From positions 6,909 to 14,820 of the forward strand of contig JAKJDA010000029.1 of NCBI GenBank assembly GCA_022706165.1: a stretch of DNA of 7,912 nt, written 5' to 3'. This document shows, in pieces, positions 1 through 6,701 of the stretch (its first letter is position 1; the number at the start of each line of letters is the position of its first letter). This stretch comes from Candidatus Hydrogenedentota bacterium. Lineage in GTDB: Bacteria > Hydrogenedentota > Hydrogenedentia > Hydrogenedentales > SLHB01. Below the pieces are notes generated by a model, which searched no databases, was not told the DNA's origin, and worked only from the letters and a program-made list of their open reading frames with translations. The translations under genes and the position numbers were made by a program.

Positions 1-1593
1 CTTCTAGAACAAGACGAAGAAGTCAAGGCATTGTCCGCGCGGGAAGCCGTTTCTTCGGGCCCCGCCCTGCGCAAGGACCACAACGCCAATGCAGCGCCCC
101 CCCCCCCGAGCCAAGCTCTCGATTGGGCATTCGTTTTCCTGCGGCAAGACGAGGAAACCATGCGGCGTCTCCTGGCGAAGTACGGCTTCGAGGAACTGCC
201 GATTCCCCACGCGGATGGCAAGGTGCGCGATCGCATTCGCGAGTTGCAGGCGGATATCGCCGAATACAGCGAACATTTGGAACAGGCCGCCGCACGCATT
301 CGCGCCCTTCGGGATTGGCGCCGCCCCGTCAGCGTGCTGAAGGGATATTGGGAAGGGCGCCGGGCGCGATCCCTGGCGATCGGTCTCGCCGCGCAAGGCC
401 ATTGGACCGGCGTGCTCGCCGGATACGTGCGCGCGGAAGACACCCCCCCGATGCAGCGCATGCTCCAACAGGATTTTCCCGGCGTCTCCATGGTCCTCGA
501 AGACCCCGCGCCCGACGACCCGGTTCCCGTCCACCTGTCGCTGCCGGGATCTATCCGTCCGATTCGCATGCTCGTAAAAATGTTCGGCCTGCCGCCCTAT
601 GCGGAATTCGATCCGTCGCCGTTCATCATCTGGAATTTTCTGCTGTTTTTCGGCATCTGTTTCGGCGACGTGGGATACGGCCTGATGCTGACAACCTTCG
701 GACTCATCTTGTCCCGCAAAACCCGGCAATACGAAGGCGTCAACGATTTCCTGCGCCTGTTGACCTACGGCGGCGTAAGCACGATTTTCTTCGGATTCAT
801 ATTCGGGTCCTGGTTCGGCAACTTGGTGGAAGCCCAGTACCTGGGCGAAAACAACCCATTTCTGCGCGTTAAAGAAGCCACGATGCTCCTCGATCCCCTT
901 GAAAAACCCCTGGTCATGCTGGCGTTCGCCCTCGGGATAGGCATCCTGAACCAGTTCTACGGCGTTGGCCTCATGATGTACGGACTCCTCCGCAAAGGCG
1001 ACTGGATGTCGGCCCTATGCGACGGGCTGTTCTGGCTCATCGCCCTGCCAGGCATGGTGCTGATGGTGGTAAAACTCTTGGCCGACGTGCCGGACGCGGT
1101 TTTCACGACGGGCCTACTTCTCTTTGCCGTCGGAGCGACGGGCCTGGTGTTGACACAAGGCCGGGCCGAATCCACCTTGCTCGGCAAAATCGCGACCGGC
1201 GTCGTAAGCCTCTACGGCATCGTGGGCACTTACGGCTGCACTGCCTTTCTGGGCGACACCCTCTCCTACTGCCGTCTGCTGGCATTGGGCCTGACCACCA
1301 GCATCATCGCCCTGTGCGTCAACATGATCGCGGGGCTCTTGCGCGACGCCATTCCCGGAGTGGGCATCGTGGTATTCATCGCGCTGGTGATTGCGGGACA
1401 CCTCTTCAATTTTGGAATCAGCTTGCTCGGCGCATTCATTCACGCCATGCGCCTCATCTTCGTGGAATTCTTCGGACGCTTCTACTCGGGCGGCGCAAGG
1501 CCGTTCCAGCCGCTAAGCATGTCCTCGGAGAGCTTTTTACTGAAACCTTCCCCGGCTGGAGCGACCGGCGCCGCAACGCCGCCCACGCCATGA
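1..1593 (+). CDS. atpI: V/A-type ATPase subunit I (a-subunit), 5' end missing
   Basis: Membrane stator subunit that carries ions past the rotor ring and anchors the peripheral stalks (NtpI/Vph1 family). The frame is open from the first base, so the true start lies upstream; the TTG at 31 is probably not the start. About 530 codons are present, against roughly 600-650 for the family, so about 100 N-terminal residues are missing. The first ~190 residues are the soluble arm, with an acidic/helical stretch near 190-330. The rest is a multi-helix membrane domain. Family hallmarks are GDVGYG at 664-681, FGSWFG at 802-819, GDTLSYCRLLALGL around 1252-1293, and the C-terminal HAMRLIFVEFFGRFYSGG. The Arg at 1273-1275 in the SYCRL motif matches the essential Arg of yeast Vph1p (R735), which faces the ring carboxylate. 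An 11-C run (97-107) lies in the soluble part, but the frame is the same on both sides. Identity is clear. Confidence 0.95.
   Translation, partial: LLEQDEEVKALSAREAVSSGPALRKDHNANAAPPPPSQALDWAFVFLRQDEETMRRLLAKYGFEELPIPHADGKVRDRIRELQADIAEYSEHLEQAAARIRALRDWRRPVSVLKGYWEGRRARSLAIGLAAQGHWTGVLAGYVRAEDTPPMQRMLQQDFPGVSMVLEDPAPDDPVPVHLSLPGSIRPIRMLVKMFGLPPYAEFDPSPFIIWNFLLFFGICFGDVGYGLMLTTFGLILSRKTRQYEGVNDFLRLLTYGGVSTIFFGFIFGSWFGNLVEAQYLGENNPFLRVKEATMLLDPLEKPLVMLAFALGIGILNQFYGVGLMMYGLLRKGDWMSALCDGLFWLIALPGMVLMVVKLLADVPDAVFTTGLLLFAVGATGLVLTQGRAESTLLGKIATGVVSLYGIVGTYGCTAFLGDTLSYCRLLALGLTTSIIALCVNMIAGLLRDAIPGVGIVVFIALVIAGHLFNFGISLLGAFIHAMRLIFVEFFGRFYSGGARPFQPLSMSSESFLLKPSPAGATGAATPPTP
97..107 (+). repeat. 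poly-C tract, 11 bases
   Basis: An uninterrupted run of 11 C encodes Pro-Pro-Pro-Pro inside the soluble arm of subunit I. Tracts of this length are prone to slippage in replication and to length errors in sequencing. As given, the count keeps the upstream and downstream parts of the gene in one frame. Confidence 0.9.
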
Positions 1594-1609
1594 CACAAGG
1601 ACGCAAAAC

Positions 1610-1771
1610 ATGAGGGCCCACCGCCACGAAAGGCAGGACACGCCGCCGGCAAAGGCGCCAAGACCTTGCGGCCTTCCCGTGCAAACGCCAGGTTTCGGGA
1701 AAACAAATTTCGTATCGAGACGCCATGGGGGCGACGCGACGCGCGGCGCCGACATGACGGCATCAGCATAA
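1610..1771 (+). CDS. candidate small ORF, 53 aa, unknown function
   Basis: This frame fills most of the 196-base spacer between subunits I and K. ATG at 1610 is preceded by AAGGA (1597-1601) at an 8-base spacing, and TAA at 1769-1771 falls just before the ribosome binding site of K. The predicted peptide is basic, rich in Arg, His, Gly and Pro, with no membrane segment and no motif I recognise. Composition is poor for a real protein and in G+C-rich DNA such frames arise by chance, so this is only a candidate. The alternative is an untranslated spacer that affects expression of K, which is needed in many copies per complex. Confidence 0.2.
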   Translation: MRAHRHERQDTPPAKAPRPCGLPVQTPGFGKTNFVSRRHGGDATRGADMTASA

Positions 1772-1773
1772 TC

Positions 1774-1780
1774 GGAGGAG
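1774..1780 (+). promoter_or_regulatory. ribosome binding site of subunit K
   Basis: GGAGGAG lies 9 bases before the ATG at 1790. It is a stronger site than those seen before E or C in the same operon. That fits the need for several K copies per complex and supports this start. Confidence 0.75.
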
Positions 1781-1789
1781 AAACAGGGC

Positions 1790-2302
1790 ATGGACACTTC
1801 ACTGGCATTGGAAATTGGACGCGGGCTAGCCTGGGCAGGCGCGGCCCTGGCCTTCGGATTGGGCGGATGCGGATCCGCCAAGGGCATCGCCATCGCCTCG
1901 CAACAAGCCACGGGCGTGTTGAGCGAAAAACCGGACATGTTCGGCAGACTCATGATCATGGTGGCATTGCCCGGCACGCAAGGCTTCTACGGCTTCGTGA
2001 TCGCGTTCATCATGTCCTACCAAACGGGCCTTCTTGGCGGCGACATCAAGGTCACCCCGGGCACGGGGCTCGCCCTGTTCTTCGTAGGGCTTGCCGCCGG
2101 CTTGGCCCAATTCGTCAGCGGCATCTACCAGGGACAAGCCTCGGCGGCGGGCATCTCACTCGTCGCGCGACGTCCCGAAAAAGCTGGACAGGCCATCTTG
2201 TTCCCGGCTCTGGTGGAAACCTACGCCGTCGTGGCATTGCTGTCCGCCTTCCTGCTGACCATCTGGCTGACGGCGCCCCGCGTGCTGACGTTTCTTCCAT
2301 AA
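1790..2302 (+). CDS. atpK: V/A-type ATPase subunit K (16-kDa rotor-ring proteolipid)
   Basis: Forms the rotating membrane ring that binds the coupling ion (NtpK family). At 170 residues it has four hydrophobic helices in two homologous hairpins, with helices roughly at 12-32, 55-78, 93-115 and 134-160. The ion-binding carboxylate is E143 in the VETYA motif of helix 4. The matching place in helix 2 is G62 of LPGTQG, so there is one carboxylate per two hairpins. L60, T63, Q64, Q114 (in GIYQGQ) and E143 match L61, T64, Q65, Q110 and E139, the Na+ ligands of Enterococcus hirae NtpK; Y67 matches Y68. This points to Na+ coupling, although residues alone do not prove ion preference. The ATG at 1790 is set by GGAGGAG. 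Subunit E begins 24 bases after the stop. Confidence 0.96.
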   Translation: MDTSLALEIGRGLAWAGAALAFGLGGCGSAKGIAIASQQATGVLSEKPDMFGRLMIMVALPGTQGFYGFVIAFIMSYQTGLLGGDIKVTPGTGLALFFVGLAAGLAQFVSGIYQGQASAAGISLVARRPEKAGQAILFPALVETYAVVALLSAFLLTIWLTAPRVLTFLP

Positions 2303-2326
2303 GGCAAAAACACGAGGGACGACGGC

Positions 2327-2923
2327 ATGGGCCTTGAAAACATTCAACGGGTCGTACTCGCAACGGCGAACGAACAATCCAAACACATCGTACAGGCCGC
2401 CCAGGAAGCGGCCGACGCCAAGATCGCGGCCTTCCGCGACGCTGAAACGCAGGCCTGCGAGCGGCGTTTTCAGGCTGCGACCCGCGCGATAGAGGAGGAG
2501 CTTTCGCGCCTGCTCATCCAGCAACGAAGCGCGCGAAACAAGACGCTTCTCGAAAAGCGCAACGCCTGCCTGGCCCGTCTCTTTACCCTGGCCCGCGCAC
2601 ACATCCTTGACGCGCCCGCCGACGAATACGCCGCCCTCATGCGTGCGCTGCTCGAAAAAACCATCGACGGAAAGGCATGCCGCATACGGGTGCATCGCGA
2701 CGACGAAGCCGTGTTTGCGGACTTGATCGCCGAAATGAACAAGCAGCGGCCGCCGGAAGAAAGGATTTCGCTGGACACCACGTCTCCCTTGCCCCGACGT
2801 GGCGGCTTTACGCTTGTCAGCGACCGCTACGAAATCGATCAGACGCTGGAAACCATGATGGCCGGCCTGGAACGGGAAATGGCGCCGCGCCTGGCGGCGC
2901 AACTTTTCGGCGCCGCGACATGA
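2327..2923 (+). CDS. atpE: V/A-type ATPase subunit E (peripheral stalk)
   Basis: Peripheral-stalk subunit that pairs with the G/H-type coiled-coil subunit and holds the A3B3 head against rotation. It has 198 residues, the usual size. Residues 1 to about 90 are a long charged helix rich in Ala, Glu, Gln and Arg, the expected coiled coil. The C-terminal domain ends with the family signature RGGFTLVSDRYEIDQTLE and a final helix ending in AQLF, the part that binds the head. The start at 2327 follows GAGGG (2314-2318) with 8 bases between. The gene sits between K and C as in archaeal and Enterococcus operons. Identification rests on the C-terminal motif, length and position. Confidence 0.92.
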   Translation: MGLENIQRVVLATANEQSKHIVQAAQEAADAKIAAFRDAETQACERRFQAATRAIEEELSRLLIQQRSARNKTLLEKRNACLARLFTLARAHILDAPADEYAALMRALLEKTIDGKACRIRVHRDDEAVFADLIAEMNKQRPPEERISLDTTSPLPRRGGFTLVSDRYEIDQTLETMMAGLEREMAPRLAAQLFGAAT

Positions 2924-2939
2924 ATACAGGAACAGGCGC

Positions 2940-3897
2940 ATGACCGCTTCGCTGACGACAGAACAAATCCCATGGGGGTTCGTGTGCGGGCGCATCAACG
3001 TCCTGGAAACACGTCTGCTCGGCCACGATTTCCTTGCAGCGCTCGCGGCGCAGCCCCGCACGGAAGAAGTGCTGCGTCAGTTGCAGGAAACCCCCCTGCA
3101 AGAATTTCTCGTTCCAGGATCGGCATGGCAGGATTGGAGCCGTTTCCCTTCGCGATGACAGCCCAGACCCCAAAGTGGCCGCCCTCTGGCTGCTCGATTG
3201 GGACTTCCTCAACCTCCGCGCCACATGGACCCGGCAATCCGTCTTCCCCTTTCCTGCGGGAATGTTGACCCACGAACGACTCGACGCCATAGTCGCGGGC
3301 GATTCGAGCATGTTGCCCCAAGATATGAGGGAAGAAGTGGACCGGACTGTCCAGGAACTGGGAAACGCCCCCACATCCGATCTCGACGCCGCGCTGGACG
3401 GCGCCTATTTGCGCACGCTGCTCCATCTGGCGGGATCGATCGGGGCCCCGGTCATCGACGCCTGCATCGGCGACTTCGTCCTCGGCAAAGCCATCGCGTG
3501 GCTCTGGCGCGCCGTGCGCGCCCGACAAGGACTAAAAACCTTCCAACGCTTCCTGCTGCCGCTGGACGGCTACACAGGCATCCTGGAAGAAATACTCGCC
3601 GCGCCCGATCCCAAGTCCTGGCCCGGCATCGCGCCAGGACGCTTCGGCGAACTGATCGAAACGGCCCTGGAACACGAGGAAGACGATCGCATTCCCGCTT
3701 TCGAGCAGTTGGCTGCCGCGCACATCTTGCAAATGGCGCGACGCGGCCAAGACCAAGTCTTCGGACCCGAACGCGTGTTCAGCTATTTGGCCACGTTGAA
3801 AAACGAAATGTACAACGTAAAACTCATTGTGTGCGGACGGCTCAACCGAATCGACGCATCCGTGCTGAAACAGCGTCTGCGGGAGTGCTATGGCTAG
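2940..3897 (+). CDS. atpC: V/A-type ATPase subunit C (d-subunit), apparent frameshift
   Basis: Central-stalk socket that sits on the K ring and takes the D/F shaft (AC39/NtpC family). Two frames share the coding. The 5' frame (2940-3158) opens with the typical start of the family, including GRINVLETRLLG, and stops at TGA 3156. The 3' frame is continuous from about 3139 to TAG 3895-3897 and carries the remaining ~250 residues, including KNEMYNVKLIVCGRLN, the C-terminal family motif. Skipping one base between about 3138 and 3155 joins them into roughly 318 residues, the expected length. The cause may be a one-base sequencing or assembly error, a recent mutation, or less likely recoding. If real, the complex would lose an essential coupling part. 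ATG 2940 has only a weak AGGA upstream (2928-2931). The 3' end overlaps F by 8 bases. Confidence 0.85.
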
Positions 3898-4210
3898 GGC
3901 AATAGTGATAGGCGAGCGACACTTGATCCTCGGCTTCAAGGGCGTCGGGATGGAAATCATCCCCGCTCAAGACCGGGAAGCGCTGCACCGCGAGTTGATG
4001 ACGCTCGCCCGCGACCCCGACGTGGCGCTCGTGCTCGTAACGGAAAGCCTGGCGGCCGAAGCTCCGGAAAGCATCGCGGAATTTCGCGGCGCGAGCATGG
4101 CCAGCCTCACCGTAATCCCAACGCACGAAGGCAGCCGCCACGTCAGCTTCGAAATGATGAGACGCCTGGTGGAGAAATCCATCGGCGTGGATGTGCTCGG
4201 CAAGGACTGA
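3890..4210 (+). CDS. atpF: V/A-type ATPase subunit F (central stalk)
   Basis: Small rotor subunit that binds subunit D in the central shaft and tunes catalysis (called NtpG in Enterococcus). At 106 residues it has the usual size. It opens with a beta strand and the family pattern VIGERHLILGFKGVG. A Rossmann-like middle follows, with VALVLVTESL. It ends in an amphipathic helix with RRLVEKSIGVDVLG, the part that contacts D. The ATG at 3890 lies inside the end of the C-subunit gene (8-base overlap). GGGAG at 3881-3885 is close to the start, so translation is probably coupled to that of C. In canonical operons the A-subunit gene would follow directly; here a toxin-antitoxin pair comes between them. 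Confidence 0.93.
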   Translation: MARAIVIGERHLILGFKGVGMEIIPAQDREALHRELMTLARDPDVALVLVTESLAAEAPESIAEFRGASMASLTVIPTHEGSRHVSFEMMRRLVEKSIGVDVLGKD

Positions 4211-4224
4211 GCCCGACAATCTCG

Positions 4225-4232
4225 AAGGAGGT
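4225..4232 (+). promoter_or_regulatory. consensus ribosome binding site of vapB
   Basis: AAGGAGGT, a complete match to the anti-Shine-Dalgarno complement, ends 4 bases before ATG 4237. It is the strongest ribosome binding site in the window and belongs to the antitoxin, consistent with antitoxin being made in excess over toxin. Confidence 0.8.
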
Positions 4233-4236
4233 AGCG

Positions 4237-4482
4237 ATGGAAACGCGAAAGATCATGAAAGAACTCTCAGCGTTGCCGCCAAACGCGCAACGCGAAGCGG
4301 TGGATTTCATCGCGTTTCTACGCGCCCGATATGCCACGCAATCGCGCAAGAGCGCCGCGATGCCTACGGACTGGACTCGCGAGCCGTTCTTCGGGATGTG
4401 GCGCGACAGGGCCGATATTACCGACAGCTCAGCGTGGGTCCGAGCACAACGTACGCGCGAATGGAACCGCCGCAATGGATAA
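4237..4482 (+). CDS. vapB: VapB-type antitoxin (DUF2281-like)
   Basis: Probable antitoxin that blocks the PIN RNase encoded directly after it. The 81 residues begin with a helix pattern typical of DUF2281-like antitoxins, with LPPNAQREAVDFIAFLRARY at residues 13-32. They end with a polar, Trp- and Arg-rich tail (WTREPFFGMWRDR, then SSAWVRAQRTREW), the kind of segment that threads into the toxin active site. I see no AbrB, ribbon-helix-helix or helix-turn-helix domain, so DNA-binding autoregulation is not evident. The start is fixed by a perfect ribosome binding site, and the 3' end overlaps vapC by 8 bases. It lies 26 bases after the F-subunit stop with no convincing promoter between. Its G+C content (57-63% in two 60-base samples) is near that of the ATPase genes, unlike vapC. 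Confidence 0.82.
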   Translation: METRKIMKELSALPPNAQREAVDFIAFLRARYATQSRKSAAMPTDWTREPFFGMWRDRADITDSSAWVRAQRTREWNRRNG

Positions 4483-4879
4483 AGGTGCGCTCATCGACAC
4501 GGACATGTTGATTGATTTGGCGCGCGGCAAGGAGGGCATTGCTGCCCATCTTGAGAAACTCAAGAAGACAGGGAATCTATATATCAGCGTCGTCACCTAC
4601 ATGGAATTGGTTGTTGGATGCCGCAATAAATCGGAACAACGGTTCGTTGACAAATTGGTCGAGAAGTTTACGGTTGTGAATATTGACGCATCGATCTCGG
4701 AGACGGCCATGCGTTTTTTGAAGAAGTACAAGCTAAGTCATGGACTCCTTATTCCGGATGCGCTGATTGCGGCAACAGCTGCGACGCTGGAGATAGGCCT
4801 TCTGACTTGGAATCGAAAGGACTACCGTTTTATCGATGGGCTAGCGATGCTTCCCGCTCCAAGGGCAGCACGAAAATAA
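4475..4879 (+). CDS. vapC: VapC-type PIN-domain ribonuclease toxin
   Basis: A Mg2+-dependent endoribonuclease of the PIN family; known VapC toxins cut tRNA or rRNA. The 134 residues cover the whole domain. The first acidic residue is D8 in LIDTDMLIDL, the second E44 in YMELVVGC, the third D95 in LLIPDALIAA, and the C-terminal site is TWNRKDYRFI with N113 and D116. All four expected positions are filled, so the enzyme looks active. I chose ATG 4475 because it gives the normal N-terminus (a strand starting just before D8) and an 8-base overlap with vapB. An upstream in-frame ATG at 4331 would add 48 residues that only read vapB out of frame. Hand-counted G+C is about 44% over 4561-4740 against about 65% in atpA, a sign of different origin. 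The RNA target is unknown. Confidence 0.92.
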   Translation: MDKGALIDTDMLIDLARGKEGIAAHLEKLKKTGNLYISVVTYMELVVGCRNKSEQRFVDKLVEKFTVVNIDASISETAMRFLKKYKLSHGLLIPDALIAATAATLEIGLLTWNRKDYRFIDGLAMLPAPRAARK

Positions 4880-4885
4880 AACACG

Positions 4886-4897
4886 ATATCGCGATAT
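4886..4897. repeat. 12-bp perfect palindrome between vapC and atpA
   Basis: ATATCGCGATAT is a perfect 12-base palindrome in the 52-base gap between the vapC stop and the atpA start. It starts 7 bases after the vapC stop and lies 34 bases before atpA. It is too short to be an intrinsic terminator and no U-run follows. It could be a protein-binding operator, a leftover of the module boundary, or chance. Confidence 0.5.
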
Positions 4898-4931
4898 GCG
4901 ATGGAAATAGAAACAGCAGGAACGTATAGCG

Positions 4932-6692
4932 ATGAGCAACAATCAAGGTGAAGTGGTCAAGGTTTCCGGACCTCTGGTGGTGGCCAAGGGATTGGCCGGT
5001 GCGCGCATGTACGAGATGGTGCGTGTGGGCGAGGCCGGTCTTTTCGGCGAAATCATCGAGATTCGCGGCAACGATTACTCGATCCAAGTGTACGAGGAAA
5101 CCGAAGGCATCTGGCCGGGACAGCCGGTCGTGCGCACGGGCGAGGCCCTCAGCGTCGAACTCGGACCTGGGCTCATCCGGTCCATCTACGACGGCGTTCA
5201 GCGCCCGCTGGACGCGCTCTACCGGGACTTCGGCGACTTCATCGAACGCGGCGCCTTCTCGGCGGCGTTGAATCGCGACGCGACGTGGGAGTTCAAGCCC
5301 CTCGCCGCCGTCGGCGATGCCGTCTCGCCCGGCGACGTACTGGGCACAGTCCAAGAAAGCAAGCTCGTCCTCCACAAAATCATGGTTCCCGCGGGCATCT
5401 CCGGCACAGTCAAAAAAATTGGCCCCATGACCGGCAACGTGGAAACCGAAGTCGCCGTCATCGACACTTCGTCAGGCCCCGTGCCCGTCACCATGGTGCA
5501 GCGTTGGCCCGTCCGGCAACCGCGCGGCGTCGCGCGCAAACTCCCGCCCAACGAGCCGTTGATCACCGGCCAGCGCGTTATCGACATGTTCTTCCCCATC
5601 GCCAAGGGCGGCACGGCGTGCGTGCCGGGCCCCTTCGGCAGCGGCAAGACCGTCGTCCAACACCAGCTCGCGAAATGGGCCGACGCCCAGATCGTCGTCT
5701 ACGTCGGCTGCGGCGAACGCGGCAACGAGATGACCGACGTGCTCATGGAATTCCCGCACCTGAAAGACCCCGCCTCCGGCGAACCGTTGATGGAACGCAC
5801 GGTGCTCGTGGCCAATACCTCCAACATGCCGGTGGCTGCGCGCGAAGCCAGCGTGTTCACGGGCATCGCCATCGCCGAATACTTCCGCGACATGGGCTAT
5901 TCGGTCGCGTTGATGGCCGACTCGACGAGCCGCTGGGCCGAGGCCATGCGCGAGATCTCCGGGCGCCTCGAAGAAATGCCCGGCGAGGAAGGCTACCCCG
6001 CGTACCTCGGTTCGCGCATCGCGAGTTTCTACGAGCGCTCGGGCAAGGTCGTGTGCCTGGGCAAGGACAGACGCGAAGCATCGCTTTCTCTCATCGGCGC
6101 CGTGTCCCCGGCAGGCGGCGACATGTCCGAACCCGTGACCCAAGCCACCTTGCGCGTCGTGAAAGTGTACTGGGGCCTCGACGCGAACCTAGCCTACGCG
6201 CGCCACTTCCCGGCGATCAACTGGCTGAGTTCGTATTCGCTGTACCAGAACGTCGTCGACGCGTACGCGAACGACAAGGTCGACCCGGCATGGGAAAGCG
6301 ATCGCAAACAGGCCATGACCCTGCTGCAGCGCGAAGCGGAACTCGACGAACTCGTGCGCCTGGTAGGTATCGATGCGTTGGCGGCGGAAGATCGCTTGTT
6401 GATGCAGGCGGCGAAGATGGTGCGCGAAGACTTTCTTCACCAAAACGCCTTCGACGACCGCGACACCTACACCTCCCTGAAAAAACAGAACCTGCTGTTG
6501 AAGGTTATCCTCAATTACTACACGCAGGCCCGCAAGGCCCTTTCCGAAGGCGCGAGCCTCAACGCCCTGCTGAATCTGCACGCGCTGGAAAATGTCGCGC
6601 GCGCCAAACTGATCCCCGAGGACGCCCCGAACGAATTCACGCAGTTGCAGGCAAACATCGCGCAGGCCATCCAGGCCCTTCCGCGTTACTGA
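4932..6692 (+). CDS. atpA: V/A-type ATPase catalytic subunit A
   Basis: Catalytic subunit of the A3B3 head; it hydrolyses ATP to drive ion export, or makes ATP in reverse. All 586 residues of a normal-length protein are present. The N-terminal beta barrel covers about 1-75. The insert typical of V/A-type A subunits spans about 110-190. The Walker A loop is GPFGSGKT at 233-240, with K239 and T240 contacting phosphate and Mg2+. CGERGNEM at 260-267 gives the catalytic E262. Walker B is SVALMADSTSRW around 324-335, with D330. The C-terminal helical domain runs from about 440. No key residue is missing. AGGA at 4918-4921 lies 10 bases before ATG 4932. The gene is separated from F by vapBC and from B by the MNT/HEPN pair, whereas in most operons F, A and B are adjacent. 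Confidence 0.98.
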   Translation: MSNNQGEVVKVSGPLVVAKGLAGARMYEMVRVGEAGLFGEIIEIRGNDYSIQVYEETEGIWPGQPVVRTGEALSVELGPGLIRSIYDGVQRPLDALYRDFGDFIERGAFSAALNRDATWEFKPLAAVGDAVSPGDVLGTVQESKLVLHKIMVPAGISGTVKKIGPMTGNVETEVAVIDTSSGPVPVTMVQRWPVRQPRGVARKLPPNEPLITGQRVIDMFFPIAKGGTACVPGPFGSGKTVVQHQLAKWADAQIVVYVGCGERGNEMTDVLMEFPHLKDPASGEPLMERTVLVANTSNMPVAAREASVFTGIAIAEYFRDMGYSVALMADSTSRWAEAMREISGRLEEMPGEEGYPAYLGSRIASFYERSGKVVCLGKDRREASLSLIGAVSPAGGDMSEPVTQATLRVVKVYWGLDANLAYARHFPAINWLSSYSLYQNVVDAYANDKVDPAWESDRKQAMTLLQREAELDELVRLVGIDALAAEDRLLMQAAKMVREDFLHQNAFDDRDTYTSLKKQNLLLKVILNYYTQARKALSEGASLNALLNLHALENVARAKLIPEDAPNEFTQLQANIAQAIQALPRY

Positions 6693-6701
6693 GGAACGAA
6701 A

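Noticed and set aside
4..729. 241-codon open frame on the - strand
   Set aside because: It is antisense to subunit I and of shadow-frame composition.
1767..1772. CATAAT as a -10 element for a K promoter
   Set aside because: There is no acceptable -35 at the right distance, and a transcript from here would start at the ribosome binding site of K.
1666..2337. 223-codon + strand frame covering the K gene
   Set aside because: It is an Arg/His-rich out-of-frame reading of the K gene, whose own frame has a strong ribosome binding site and family motifs.
2156..3061. 301-codon open frame on the - strand
   Set aside because: It lies antisense to K, E and C, has no recognisable domain, and the + strand genes there are certain.
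3131..3158. Programmed +1 frameshift in the subunit C gene, by analogy with prfB
   Set aside because: There is no CTT-TGA slip site and no well-placed Shine-Dalgarno-like stimulator; a simple indel or sequence error is more economical.
4331..4474. Upstream start that would lengthen VapC by 48 residues
   Set aside because: The added residues are vapB read out of frame; the PIN domain begins naturally at ATG 4475.
4880..4931. Intrinsic terminator after vapC
   Set aside because: The palindrome gives at most a 6-bp stem without a loop and no T-run follows, so read-through into atpA is expected.
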